Shown here in pieces: positions 52,912 through 64,000 of a stretch of DNA of 64,000 nucleotides. The translations under genes and the position numbers were made by a program. Origin of the DNA: Montifringilla adamsi (Eukaryota; Chordata; Aves; Passeriformes; Passeridae); contig JAGGNK010007448.1 in assembly GCA_017590115.1 (NCBI GenBank), positions 7,356,815 to 7,420,814 of the forward strand, in the 5' to 3' direction. The notes beneath the pieces are model-generated. The model saw only the letters and a program-made list of their open reading frames with translations. It ran no database searches and was not told where the DNA came from. Position 1 is the stretch's first letter. Every line of letters begins with the position of its first letter.

Positions 52912-55900
52912 AGGACACGAGCTCAGGGTAGCATCTCCTGGACGCTGAGATGGTGAAGATGTGGAAATCCACTCTGCCCTTCCCTCTGTCCTCTCCACTC
53001 CCTGCTACACCACGATTTCCCTGGACACTGCAGCAACTGGAAATCTCAGGGGCTGGGGCAGGCTGTGTCCTCTCCTCACTCCAGCAGCCAGACCTCAGCA
53101 CGTTGCTCCTTCTCTCCTCAACCCTCAACCCAAACTGTGCCCCTATTTTTTAAAATTTTATTTTCTTTTTGCTTGCAAAAATAATTTTTTTTCCAATATT
53201 TTCTTGCTAGCAGAGGTGCTGGCTCTCTGAGTGCTGCTTTCCCAGCCTTTTTTTTCTTTTTTTTTTATGGACTGCCCTCTGGATGGGTGAAGAGGGACAG
53301 AGGACCTGCCAGCGCAGGTTCCACGTGTTTAGGAACACTCCCTGGGATGGCCCTTCCCAGGTACAACACCTAAAACCCCCTGGTGCTTAACCTTGGTCTT
53401 CTTCCAGTATTTTAATTATGGGACCAAGCACTGGAGTCATTGCTGCATGGGAAAGGATTTCCAGCAAAAATTCATCTAAAGATAAAATCCATCTCTGCAG
53501 GGGAGCTGCCAGAGCTGCTGGGCAGATCCTGGGACCTCCAAAGCACAGTCCCTGCTTCCTCTGGATACAGCTACAGCCAGTGACTGCTATTTACTTGAAT
53601 TATGAGAATTAATTACTTTGTCTTAATAAGGGCACTTTTCTTAAGCTTCACTCTTTTACTGGGGCAGAAGGGAAACAATATTTGCTGTACCACAGCTGAA
53701 AAGGATGCTGTTTCTTGAGCCAAGTGGGATTTTTTGCTGGTGTGAGGGTCACTGATGTGCAGGAGCATTCCTGCCTCATGAGCCTGGGACTCTGCTCCTG
53801 CATCTCTCCGTGAAGGGACCTGCTCTGCTTGCCTGGTCTTTGGGATTGTGGTTTTTTGCATCAGTCCTGAGCTGGTTTTGTATGGGAAGGTGGCACAACT
53901 TCCCTGTGCAAACAGAGAGGAGGCTGCACCATTTCAGTGTGGACAGCTGGGATGTTTTACTTTGCTATTCCAGGCTCTTTCTGTGGTTTTCACATTGTAT
54001 TTTCTGTTTGCTTTGTACCATGCAGTACAAAACTGCTCACTAAGCCCAGATCCCCCTCTTCTCATCCCAGTTTGTCCTGGGGATTTTAATTTATTTGATT
54101 TTTATACGGTTGCTTTTTGTTTTGATTGGGAAAAAGGGGAATAATTTATTTCTAGTTATTTAAGTACTTTAATGGGACTCATTTTCTCTGGATGTAGGTG
54201 AAAGGAGTGCTCTGTTTCCTGTCCTTCACAGGGCTGCCTCATTTCACCAGGGGTCTCTGAACCCAGGGACAGCCCTGGCTGCTGCAAAATCCAATTTCAG
54301 CCTTCAGAGTGTTCTCAGACTCTTCAAAAAAAAAGTGTGTTGTCCTTTGACCCCTTTGTCTTGTTCTGGGCCACAAGCTTGACAAACTGTGTTTTCCCCC
54401 CTCTTCTGGGAGAGAGAGGGTGGAAAACTGGGCTGTAAATGCTGTACTGGGACAGCCACCAGCACTGTGTGTCCCTGTTTGAATCCTTGGGTACAGAGGG
54501 GTTGTGCTGTCCTCTGAGAAATGCTGCTGGAGGCTGAGTGCTGTCTGTCTGTCAGAGGGGTCTGTCCACGCTGAAAACTCTCCTTAAACCCTGCCCTTCC
54601 TCAAGCTGCTGGCTCCTGTGAGCTGCTGCTTCTTCCCTGGAGCTCAGGAGCTGGGAGGATTCCCACCAGCCAGCATTTCCTGGATGTGGGTTTGTTTTTT
54701 TTCCTGCACCCTTTTTGTGCAAGCCCCTTTCCCCCAACCTTTTAACTGGGATTGCTCCAACACCCCTGTCGGGGATGCAGACCAGGCACCACCAGCCTGG
54801 GTTTTTTTCCACAAAGGCAGCTTTTTTCCCTCAAAGCTGTGCTGGTTTGGAGCCCCCAGCCCTTGGCTGATCCCTGGTGCTGAATGCAATGCAGGGGCCA
54901 TTGGCCCACAGCCTCCTGCTGCCTGCAGGGATGGAATGCAGGAGGAATGGGGGGTACTCCAGAGGGAATAACCTCTGGGTGCTGCAAGGGCAGAGTCCTG
55001 CCTCAGGAATGGGCACGTGCTTTGATTTCAGGGGGGTGTGGGGAGTTCTGTAGTGTTTAGTAGAGGAATGTTGCAGACTCTGATGCATGTCGATGGTAGG
55101 GACAGCTTTGCTCTGTGAGTAGTTCTGCAGTAGCTTTAGTGTCAGGAGGCCAAAGGCAAAGCAGAGCTCAAGGGCTGAGACTTCCAGGATGCTCTGAGGA
55201 TCTGCTTCTAGGGTGCATCTGCTTCCAGGGTGCATCTGCCACTCCCTGCCATGGTCCCTGGGGCTGGGGCAGGTGCTCCAGGGCACCTGCATGGCCCACT
55301 CTGCTCCTTGGCACCCAGGCAGATGTCCCAGCAGTGCTGCCACAGTGTTTTGTGGCAGCAGAGTCTGACCCTGGGGCTGAGGCAAGGGAGAAATCTGCAC
55401 CAATGTGCCACCATGAGAGGGTGGCAAAGCTCAGCGAGCTGAAAATGGGCCTCAGGAACTCCCCTGAAAGAGCTGAGCTGGAGCCTTTGGCCACAGGGAA
55501 GTGTCTGTGCCTGTCACTGCTGGACGTGTCCCCAAGGGTGGTGACTCCTACAGGGGCCTGTCTGGAGCAGGAACCCTTGGGAATTTTGGCTGTCTGGTAG
55601 AGCTGGAACCAAGCCAGACGCTGCCAGCATTGCAGACAGGCTTGGTGACAGCACCCATGGCTTGTAAGAGCTGTGGTGACAGTCAGTGCATGGTCTCACC
55701 CCCATGTGGGGCTGTTTGGTGGAGATAGGAAGGAGCTTTAGAGTAGAGTAGCATCACAGTAGTTAATGCCAGTGCATGGTGGTTGTTAGTTGTGTTTAGA
55801 GGCACCCTCGGGGTGCTTGGAGCTGTGCAAGGACAAATGAGGTTCAAACCCTGCTCTGGAGGTTTCACAGGCTCAACCCAACCCCTGCTGAGGGCATGCA

Positions 55901-56233
55901 GGAGGAATGGCTGATCCGGAGGGGCTCTGTGCAGCAGGGTCTGCTCTCCAGGTCTGGAAATGAGATGATGGCAGGGCTCAGGGGGTGACATGCTGAGGAC
56001 AGCGAGCTGTTGGCACCGAGAGTGGCAGGACCCCTGGGGAGCAGTGGCCTGTCACACACCAGTCACCAGGGCAGTTTTATGCACTGTGCCACTCTTTCCA
56101 TGCCTCTGCCACTCGTGTGTGGTGGCTCTGTGTCCCCTGGGGCTGCCCACGGGGTGTGGAGAGCAGGGCAGGGCTCGCTGCTCTGGGCAGGAGCTGCTTC
56201 TGTAACACCCATCGATTCTCTGTGTGTGCAGTG

Positions 56234-56239
56234 AATAAA
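56234..56239 (+). terminator. CACFD1: Candidate polyadenylation signal, CACFD1
   Basis: AATAAA 3.3 kb past the CACFD1 stop. Confidence 0.4.
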
Positions 56240-57432
56240 AACACCATTCTACCTCTGGAAAGAGCCACTGTGATTTCTCACACTCCAAACGTTGTAGCAA
56301 ATGCCCTGGGATTCACTGTGCTGGAGGAAGGAGGTCACTCAGAAAATGCTCCTCCAGTGAGGTTCTCTCAGGAGCTGGAGTCCAACCTCATTTCCTAGTG
56401 GGGCATTTCCTCCTTAGGCTGAGCCCTGGGAAGCTCAATTCATCTCTGTCATTTTTTTCTTCAGGAAAAAAACATCCACTGTCTTCAGGGAAGGGTTTCA
56501 CTGAAGTGAAGATATCAAGAGCTGGTCCATAGCCATGTGAGAAAGAGAATGCTCAAGCACAGGGCTGCCAGAAATCCTGGTCTTCAGAAAGTCGGTGGAA
56601 ACCAGAGGCTCTTGAGACCTCTTGTAGTCAGGCCATGCTTAGAAAAAGTTGTGTTCCAGCCAGGACTGAACATCTTTCTGGAAAAGGGTCTCAGCAGCAA
56701 AGGGTAGGTTTAATACTGAATGTTTTCTGTGTTTTTTATTTTGGCCCACCACTCTCCCTCTGTCCTAGGCTGTTTTAAATTAATGCTGTGATAAAGCACA
56801 TCTTCTCTTAGGTGATTTCTCATCTCCTGCTGCAGGAGATCAGAATGGCAGCTGGCACACCTGGAGGGCTGGCTCAAACATGCTGTTTTACCCCCTGCTT
56901 CCTCAGGACAGCAGGAATGTCCCAGGAATAACCCTCAGGGTGCCAAGTGCATTTCAGGAACTTGGACAAATGCTTGGGCACATCATGTCCCAGCTCAGCC
57001 TGTGTGCTTCTGCCCTTTTGGGAGGAGTCAGGTTGGACTGAGCAAGGCCATTTGTTCCTCACAGCCATAACCACCTCCTGCAGCTTTGTTTTACCTCGGG
57101 TTAGCTCTGAAAAATAATTATAAAAGGTTCTTAATCTTGCAGGAAACACAGGAAAGGGGTAAGACTGATTTGCTACTAACTATGCAGTTGAAATCTCAAA
57201 GTGAAGGAGGTGGAAGCACATCCACCTCCCTCTTGTGGGTGGGTCAAACCCCAGGGTGGGAAGGACCCACCCCAGCACAAAGTGTTGTCAGTACTTACTG
57301 TGTCTTTCCCACAGGGAACCACTTGCACTACAGCTGGATGTTTGTCTGTTCCCATTCTTTTGTCCTGGGTTTTCTTTGTGAACTGTATTTGGTCTTATTC
57401 TAGGCTTCTAGTGTAATGTGTGTTTTTAGAGC

Positions 57433-57438
57433 AATAAA
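57433..57438 (+). terminator. CACFD1: Candidate distal polyadenylation signal, CACFD1
   Basis: GAGCAATAAAACGTGG, with a T-rich and TG-rich flank (TGTAATGTGTGTTTTTAG upstream), is the last plus-strand signal before the oppositely oriented SLC2A6. Confidence 0.55.
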
Positions 57439-57617
57439 ACGTGGCAGCTTTTGATACAAAAGATCTGGCTCTGCCTCTTTCATGGTCCTTGAGTGCCTGA
57501 GGCTCCTCTGGGGAGCTGCAGGCTGCTGTGGTCCCCTTGCCACAGTCCTGCTCTGCCTCTCCCATCCCTCCCTTCTCTGCAAATCAAGGCAATGTCTTGC
57601 AGTTGGAGGCAAAACTG

Positions 57618-57623
57618 TTTTAT
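57618..57623 (-). terminator. SLC2A6: Polyadenylation signal, SLC2A6
   Basis: TTTATT on plus reads AATAAA on minus, about 350 bp beyond the SLC2A6 stop. Together with 57433-57438 (+) it leaves about 180 bp between the convergent 3' ends. Confidence 0.65.
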
Positions 57624-57973
57624 TCCTGCAGCTACATGATGAGCTTTTGCCAGAACATCTCCAGCTGCAAACTCAGCTCCAGACAAGCCCCCAGACCCTC
57701 AGGCTGCTGAGCAAAGGGTAACCACAGTTTCCTTCCACACTTATTCTTCCAGGACACCTTTATCTCCAGCCTGGCCCTGCTGGTGACCTGCTCCCATCCC
57801 AAGGGGTGACAGGTAGTGTTGGGTGACAGGAGAAGAAGGTAAAGTTCCAGCTGGCAACTTCTATAGCCAGAGCAAGATGATCACTGCTGCCCCTTCCTCT
57901 CCCACAGGGAGCTCCAGCCTCCACTTCCAGCAGCACAAGTTTGCTTTGCCCTCAGCCTGGGCAAGGGCAGCTC

Positions 57974-60900
57974 CTACCTCAGGAAGGACCTGCGGCCAGT
58001 CCTGAAAAAGGCCTCAATCTGCTCCAGGGACCTGCCTTTGGTTTCAGGGACACAGCAGCCTGTGAATAAGATGTTCCCAGCACTGATGACAGCGAAGAAC
58101 AGGAAGGGCACCTCGAGACCGAAGGCGTTCTGGAAAGTGGGGCAGAAAGCAGCTGTGAGCTGGTGCAGAGAGGGGCTGGGGAGGGGCTGCTGGACACCCC
58201 CAGGCAGTACCCACCACGACTGGGAGGAAGAACTGGGTCAGGGTGAAGGCTGTCAGCCAGCTCACGACCACACAGAGGCCTGAGGCCACCCCACGGGCTT
58301 TGAGAGGGAGGATCTCCGACATCAGCAGCCAAGTGATGGGGCCCCAGCCCATGGCGTAACCTGCGGGGGAGAAGGGAAGGGGATCAGGCTTTGAAGGTCA
58401 CTGAGGAGTGCAGAAGAACCCTGAGCAATCATTATCCCTCCCAAAGTGACTTCAGATGCTCCCTTTCTTGCTCTTCCAGGGACATCTGCCTTCCTTCCAC
58501 CTCCAAACCCAGTCTCCTTGCTCCACATCACCCTGCCTTGGATGGGAAACACCCTCCCCTGGTTGGTGGCCAGTCCTGTGCTCTCTGCACCTACCCATGA
58601 TGAAGAACATGGTTGCCAGGAGGGGGATGAGGGTGATGTAGTTTGTTGGCTCAGCAGGGAGGCTGGCAGAGCTCATCAAGGTGGTGTTGGCCACGGTGCC
58701 GTTGTGAGAAGCTGGCTCAAAGTGGATGTAGAGCCCCATGGTCAGGTTGGAGACCAACATGACACCGGCTGTGGAGAGAGGCAGCAGCACAGTGAGAATG
58801 AGGGGTGAGTGACCCTCTCTGTGCCAAGCTCCTGGGAATGCCCCTGCTGAGGAGCTGAAGCACCACCAAGGGAAAGAGACCTCTCTGCCTCCCTTCCTGA
58901 GCCCTGTAGGGCTGAGGTTTCCACTCCTGCACACTTGCAGAGCCCATGAAAATCCTTCAATAAGAGCTTCCCTTGGGAAGACAGTGGGAGAAGTGGAGAG
59001 AGCCACACCTGATACAAACAGGAGAATCTTCCTGCCAGCTTTGTCCATGGACACAGCAGCGATGGCCACCGCGGACAGACGCACCAGGCCAACCAGGGCT
59101 GCATCGTACTCTGCTTTCTGCAAAAAACCAGGGGGGCGCTGAGCTGGGGGAAGGGACAGGTGCCTGCAGCTGCTGGTGACTTGGCCAAGGTTGTTCTCTC
59201 AGTAGGAGACTGGAGATGATGAGCCTGAACTCAGAGGAGGAGCAGGGACACAGTGGGGCCAGTCCTGCTCCTTGTTCTCCCTCAGCCTTTTGCAGAGCAC
59301 ATCCTTTAAAAAAGGTTTTATGTCTGTAGGGAAGTAGGGGAATTGGGCAACCCTCACTGAAGGCCCAGGCAGCCCGAGCAGGAGCTGAAGCGCAGGGCTC
59401 ACCAGGATGACAGATGTTTTCTTGAATATTGGCTGCAGGTACACGAGGATGCAGGTGACCCCCGAGAGCTGCTGCAGGAACCTCATTGCCCCCGCAATGA
59501 GGATGGGCTTGTAGAGGAAGGGGTCCTTGAGCTCAGCACAGGAAACCCGACGGCTCTGGGGGCACAAAGGCAGAAACACAAAGTGAGAACACCTCTGGGA
59601 ACCATCTGGCATCCAGAGGGTGGCTCAGGAGTTGCCCAGGGGATGGATTTTGCAGTTTTCATGTTACATTTCCCTGTGCTGAGCTTCCTCACCTGCTTCC
59701 TCACGCTGTCCTTGATCTGTTCATACTCCCGGGCATAATCTGTGTCCTCACCCCGCAGCCAGCACAGGGAGCCCAGGGCCTCCTCCTCCTTGCCCTGGGA
59801 GAGCAGGAACCGGGGCGAGTTGGGCATGAAGCAAAGCAGGAGGACCATGGCAAGCACTGGCACCTCCCCAGCCACGGCCAGCCAGCGCCAGTCCAGGACC
59901 AGCCCTGCCAGAGCAGCAGTTAGGGGAAAACTGTAAGAAAAACCACTCAGGAATGGGTGTCCTGGCCTTGCCTCCACCTGGGCACCCCAAGGATTTCATT
60001 TAATAAACCCAGCAGGAAAAATAGTAATAATAATTTAAAAAGATATATTTAAAATGTATTCTCTCCTATTACAGCAGCATTTTCAGCAGTAGGATATGGG
60101 GAAATTCCAGCAAATCTGAGAGTATCCAGCAAGATCCTGCTGCAACCAGGGCATGTGCTGGCAGGAGATGCGCAGGGATATCGTTGGCTGCTGCCCTTCA
60201 GGCCTGGCAAAACCTCATCAGGACCTGGGTCTGTGGGCACAGTGATGGCCACAGGTCCATGTGGGCTATGAATTCATCCCTCAGAGCACACACACCAGGG
60301 CAAGGGCATGAATGACCCTGTCCAGCCCCCTCAGCACAGCTGTGGTGGTGGGTACGAGGGGAATTGTAGGAATACAAAAAGGTAAAAGATTTTAGAAAGT
60401 GCAAAAAGGTTTCAGAAAGTAGATACAAAGCTAAGAAAGGCTGGGAAATTTCTAAACCTTCTCATGGAAAACTAGGAAATTAAAACCCAAATGAATACAT
60501 TTATATTTATCATATAGCAGAGGGAACAAGCCCTCACCTGCTGAGAAGGTTGTTTATTTTATTTTAAGCTCCCCCTCCCCACAGTGTTGCCCTGGACACT
60601 GGGACACCATGGAGATACTTGCCCAGTGCATACAGGACGAGGGAGCCCAGCACTGCCATGATCTGGGGACAGGCACCCAGCATCCCCCTGACCCCCGGGT
60701 GGGAGATCTCCGAGATGTAAACCTGGACAGGGACAACATACACTTCACAGAGCTGCAACGTCCCCTTGTCACCTGCTGCTCCTGCCCTCTGGCACCTCAC
60801 AGTCACACCCTGTGACCAGAGGAAACCCAAATTGCTGGGGAATTGCCTTCTCAGGGTGGAGACCTGATGGGTCCAGCTGCTTCTGGCCAGAGGAGAGGAC

Positions 60901-62724
60901 AGCCTGGCCGGCAGCACCACTTCCCCTCTCCCCTGTGTGTGAGAAGTGCTCCAGTGGCTCGTTACTGGAAAGAGGTGCCCTGCTGTTACTCAACTCCTGC
61001 CTTCCCCTCTCTGTGAAACACGAGCCTGCAGTTTGGGAGGAAATAACTGCTGGGAGGAGTAGGGGCTGAGAACCTGCCTTGTCTTTCCTGCAGGCGAGGA
61101 AATCCAGCCCCAAGAGCGGGTACACCCTCCCCACCCCGGTGCTGACCCACTGCATCTTCCCCATCCCCGCTCGCCCAGACAGCCCTGGGGCTCTGCTGAT
61201 ACCTCTGAAAAACAGCGGGGTGCCCCAGCATCATCCCCCAGCTCATCCAGGGCATGCCAGCACCTCCTGCCCTGCAACCCCAGCCCATCCACACCACCTG
61301 CTGCCCTGCAACCCTCAGCCAATCCTCAGCACCTCCTGCCCTGCAACCCCAGCCCATCCTCAGCACCTCCTGCCTGCAACCCCCAGCCCATCCTCAGCTC
61401 CTCCTGCCTGCAATCCCAGCCCATCCATAGCACCTCCTGCCCTGTAACCCCCAGCCCATCCTCAGCTCCTGCTGCCCCGCATTCCCCTGTAATTACCGGG
61501 ATGGAGGCGGAGGTCACTCCGCCGGCGTAGCCCGTCAGCACCCGGCCCAGCAGCAGCATCCAGAGGCCCTGGGCTCCGGCCAGCAGCGCGTACCCCAGCG
61601 CCGAGGGCAGAGCCGAGAACATGATGCTCAGCTTGCGGCCCAGGCAGTCGTTGAGCAGCATCGTGTTGAGCCCGCCCGCCGCCGCTCCCAGCGTGAACAC
61701 CGACTGGGGGCATGCAGAGGGAGGGGCTGTGTGAGCCTGGCACCCCCCGGGCACCCCCGGCTCTGCCCCATCCTGACCCCCAGCTCCTCATAACCAGGGC
61801 ATTGAGTGAGCCTGCCATCCCCCAGCTCTGCCCATCCTGGCAGGGATAACCCTGCTCCTTACCCCGAACTAGGGCACTGAGTGAGCCCGGCATCCCCCCA
61901 CCCCACCCTGCCCCATCCTGCTCCCCAGCTCCTTACCCCAAACCAGGGCGCTGTGTGCTGGTCCAGCCTCAGCGCAGGGCTGGGATGAGCCTCCAGGGCA
62001 GGGATGACGGGGGAGGGATAAACCAGGGCGAAGCCGAAGCTGAAGTTGCCCAGGACAGCGGCAAACACAGCCAGGTAGAGCCGCTTGTTGTGGAGGCTCC
62101 TGAGGGAGGCACGGACAGACAGGGACGTGTTGGGTGCCAGCAGAAACTTAAACCCTGCTTCCCCCAGCCTTGGCCGAGGCTCTGGTGACACCCACGGTGG
62201 GATTTTCCTGGGGAATGGCTCTGCACAGCCCCAGGCTGGTGGGGTTTCTCTTTGCTAGTGCTTCTCTCTGTGCCAGGCAGTTTTCAGGGGGTTCAACAAA
62301 GCAAGAAAAGCAGAAGCTGGAGCTGGGTGGCACCAGGGACCCAGCGGCAGCCAGTTCATCCCAGCAGCGCAGGGAAAAGGTTCTTTCAAAGCCCCCGTGC
62401 CCCCAGCAGGACCTCTTGCCCCCAGAAGAGTCACACAAACCCATCAGGCTTCCAAGTGGACTCACCCAGACACCTTGGGCAGGATGAGATCCCGTCTCAA
62501 AGCAGCTCAGCAATGGCAGGAATATGGAACAGCTCTTCCCTCAGCTGCCCCCTGCCCACTGCCCTGGGGATGGGGGGCACAGCCCAACCTCTGCCCCCTC
62601 TGTGGCCCTAGACTGCTCCTCACCTCAGGTACTCCTTGTCGAGCCTCCTGGCAGTGCTCTCGGGGAAGGTGTGGTACGAGGAGCTCGTTTTCCTGACCAG
62701 GGGCTCGCGGTCCCTGCGCTCCAT
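57974..62724 (-). CDS. SLC2A6: SLC2A6 (GLUT6), facilitative hexose transporter
   Basis: Ten exons in transcript order (62624-62724, 61937-62099, 61497-61703, 60623-60722, 59693-59904, 59403-59555, 59009-59117, 58595-58768, 58215-58360, 57974-58129) join in phase to 1521 bp, 506 aa (human 507). GLUT6 is a class III sugar transporter of the major facilitator family, mainly on lysosomes and other internal membranes. Family motifs: [16 protein letters not shown] in TM1, [14 protein letters not shown] after TM2, [54 protein letters not shown] (TM7), [20 protein letters not shown] (TM10) and [15 protein letters not shown]. The TM9 loop has NGT and NTT glycosylation sequons, as in class III. Intron 4 is GC-AG (CTGG/GCAAGT). 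The N terminus MERREPLV-like ([10 protein letters not shown]) lacks the human EPLL dileucine. Start is the only in-frame ATG ahead of the conserved part. Very secure. Confidence 0.95.
61258..61472. repeat. C-rich minisatellite, SLC2A6 intron 3
   Basis: Six or so units of about 35-39 bp, each made of CACCTCCTGCCCTGCAACCC plus CAGCCCATCCTCAG-like sequence, ending about 25 bp from the exon 3 donor site (61496). Confidence 0.88.
61770..61960. repeat. SLC2A6: Three-copy repeat over SLC2A6 exon 2 donor site
   Basis: Three related blocks about 74-80 bp apart share CCCAGCTCCT(T/C)A, then CCAGGGC or TAGGGC and (T/C)(G/T)TG(A/T)G. The rightmost (61925-61955) covers the real end of exon 2 and its GTAAGG donor. 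The middle one (61855-61880) preserves GTAAGG as well. The left one (about 61780) has lost it (CTCATAACCAGG). Confidence 0.8.
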
Positions 62725-64000
62725 GGCCGTGCAGGGCTGTGCTGCTGCGCTCAGGGCGGATGCTGGGGCTGCCCAGGGGAAGGGGAAGAAGAGGCAGCTG
62801 AAAGCGAAAGGGGAGAGGTTGCCTGGCGTTGCCTAATCACAGAAATCTGTGCCTCGTGGGCTCACACCCAGCTGCCCCTCAGCAGGAAACTGGGGGGGCC
62901 GGAAAACCAGCAGGAGGAGAGCCACGGGGTGACAGCAACGGTGACAGAGGTGTCCTGCAGTCTTCACCCTGCCCAGCCCCATGGACACCAAACCCTCCCA
63001 CTGCAGTGCCACTTGCAGGGATGGTCCTCACAGAGCTGGGTTCACCAGCAGAAACATCCCTTTGCCAAGGTCACGTCTCTCCCGTTGAGGAATTGGTACC
63101 AGTAAGACCGGCCCAGTGCTGCCTCTGTTTACAAGGGAAAATTCCATCTGTGGGAGCTTCCAGAGCCACCCTGGGAAAGGGTTTCCAGTGTAGAACAGAG
63201 GTGGGGAAGAAGCAGGAGAAGAAAGCAGAGGGAGGTGAACATGGGGTGGGCACAAGGAGCAGGGGACGGGGATGAAGGGCAGTGATGAGGATGGAAATGT
63301 GAGAGCGGCATCTCTGCCACACTGGGTGGGCCCCAGGCTGCCCATGGGTGCATTTGCTCCCCCCAACCCCTCAGGGCTTTGTGGGCACTGTTGTGCTGGG
63401 ACATCTGCAGGTCCAAACTCACGCTGTAGGAAGCCCCAGGCTGCCCATGGGTGCATTTGCCCCCTCACCCTGCTCCCCCCAACCCCTCAGGACTTTGTGG
63501 GCACTGTTGTGCTGGGACATCTGCAGGTCCCTACTCACGCTGTAGGAAAGGGCTTAGTCTGTGTCTTCTCAGCTCTGAACCCAAAGCCCCTTGGATTTAA
63601 TTAGCAAAAGCTCTATTTCCCCAATCTACCACAGTGCTCCTCTTGTTTCCATCATTCCCCTTGGTGCTTTTTGGAACATATGGGTGGTTTCTGCACCCCC
63701 AAGCCTGCGTGGGGGCTGCAGTGCCACCTCAGGAGCTGCTGTGTCTTCCCTGCGTGCAAGCTGGTTCTCCTTCTGCAGCCACCAAGAGCTGCATTTGCTG
63801 TCTGATCCTGCAGGGGATTTACAGCTGACTCAGGCACTCGGGGCTCTGATTTCCCCGTAGGGAGAAAGGTCATGGATTGGTGGGACAGAGGGGTGAGCCG
63901 GACAGCTCATCCAAAAAAATGTTCAGCTCTGTGTTGGTCTGAGCAGGGAGGTCACAACAGACCTGGAGCTGGTCCCTGTGCCCGGGGCTCCCCTTCCATC
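62725..64000 (-). other. SLC2A6 upstream region
   Basis: No gene recognised. The first 100 bp is moderately GC-rich and would hold the SLC2A6 promoter and 5'UTR. A two-copy repeat occupies 63331-63548. In human the next gene is MYMK; no MYMK exon is recognised in this stretch. Confidence 0.5.
63331..63548. repeat. Tandem duplication, about 105 bp x2
   Basis: Copies at 63331-63432 and 63433-63548 start GCCCCAGGCTGCCCATGGGT and end ACTCACGCTGTAGGAA. The second carries a short insertion (CCCTCACCCTG). High identity suggests recent origin. Confidence 0.92.

Larger units (their letters stand above)
52912..57460 (+). other. CACFD1: CACFD1 3'UTR and downstream region
   Basis: No coding gene is evident. 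T-rich stretches (53152-53200, 53251-53270) and AATAAA at 56234-56239 and 57433-57438 are compatible with a long, alternatively polyadenylated 3'UTR. Open frames such as 55115-55600 are GC-driven and overlap frames on the other strand. Confidence 0.5.

Noticed and set aside
55115..55600. 161-codon plus-strand frame in the CACFD1 3' region
   Set aside because: Overlaps minus-strand frames of similar length and has no recognisable domain.

Overview
The window is avian nuclear DNA, probably from a songbird. All coding sequence is split by GT-AG introns. The intergenic and intronic DNA carries several 3' ends of CR1 LINEs, the usual bird retroposon, ending in CCTTCCAACCCAAA and ATTCTAT-like tails. 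Six genes are recognisable: SURF4 (-), STKLD1 (+), REXO4 (-), ADAMTS13 (+), CACFD1 (+) and SLC2A6 (-). Order and orientation match human 9q34.2 and the bird chromosome 17 block. I rebuilt the exons by hand by tracking reading phase across splice sites. Every exon chain except SURF4 closes from ATG to stop without a frameshift. Species and chromosome are inference.

Layout. 1-1444 holds SURF4 exons 3 and 2; about 7 kb of its intron 1 follows. At 8460-8826 a GC-rich block broken by 21 Ns looks like a shared SURF4/STKLD1 promoter, and SURF4 exon 1 is not in the readable sequence. 8827-21204 is STKLD1 (19 coding exons, 646 aa), a pseudokinase with helical repeats. 21770-26180 is REXO4 (8 exons, 408 aa), a DEDDh exonuclease converging on STKLD1. 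A 478-bp GC-rich gap separates REXO4 from ADAMTS13 (26659-44469, 29 exons, 1405 aa). 44470-47002 is intergenic and contains a 36-bp minisatellite. 47003-52911 is CACFD1 (5 exons, 176 aa), followed by a possible 4.5-kb 3'UTR. 57974-62724 is SLC2A6 (10 exons, 506 aa). The rest is its upstream flank.

The genes form a conserved synteny block, not a pathway: ER export (SURF4), a kinase-like scaffold (STKLD1), RNA processing (REXO4), von Willebrand factor cleavage (ADAMTS13), a vesicle membrane protein (CACFD1) and a lysosomal or intracellular hexose transporter (SLC2A6). I found no new multi-gene system. The most interesting content is lineage-specific remodelling of ADAMTS13: a prodomain of about 180 residues with a furin site (human has a very short one), six TSP1 repeats instead of eight, and a charge reversal in the spacer exosite. 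Other points are a GC-AG intron and a triplicated 5' splice site in SLC2A6, an assembly gap over SURF4 exon 1, and several fresh tandem duplications. Comparisons with human proteins are from memory, without database searches.
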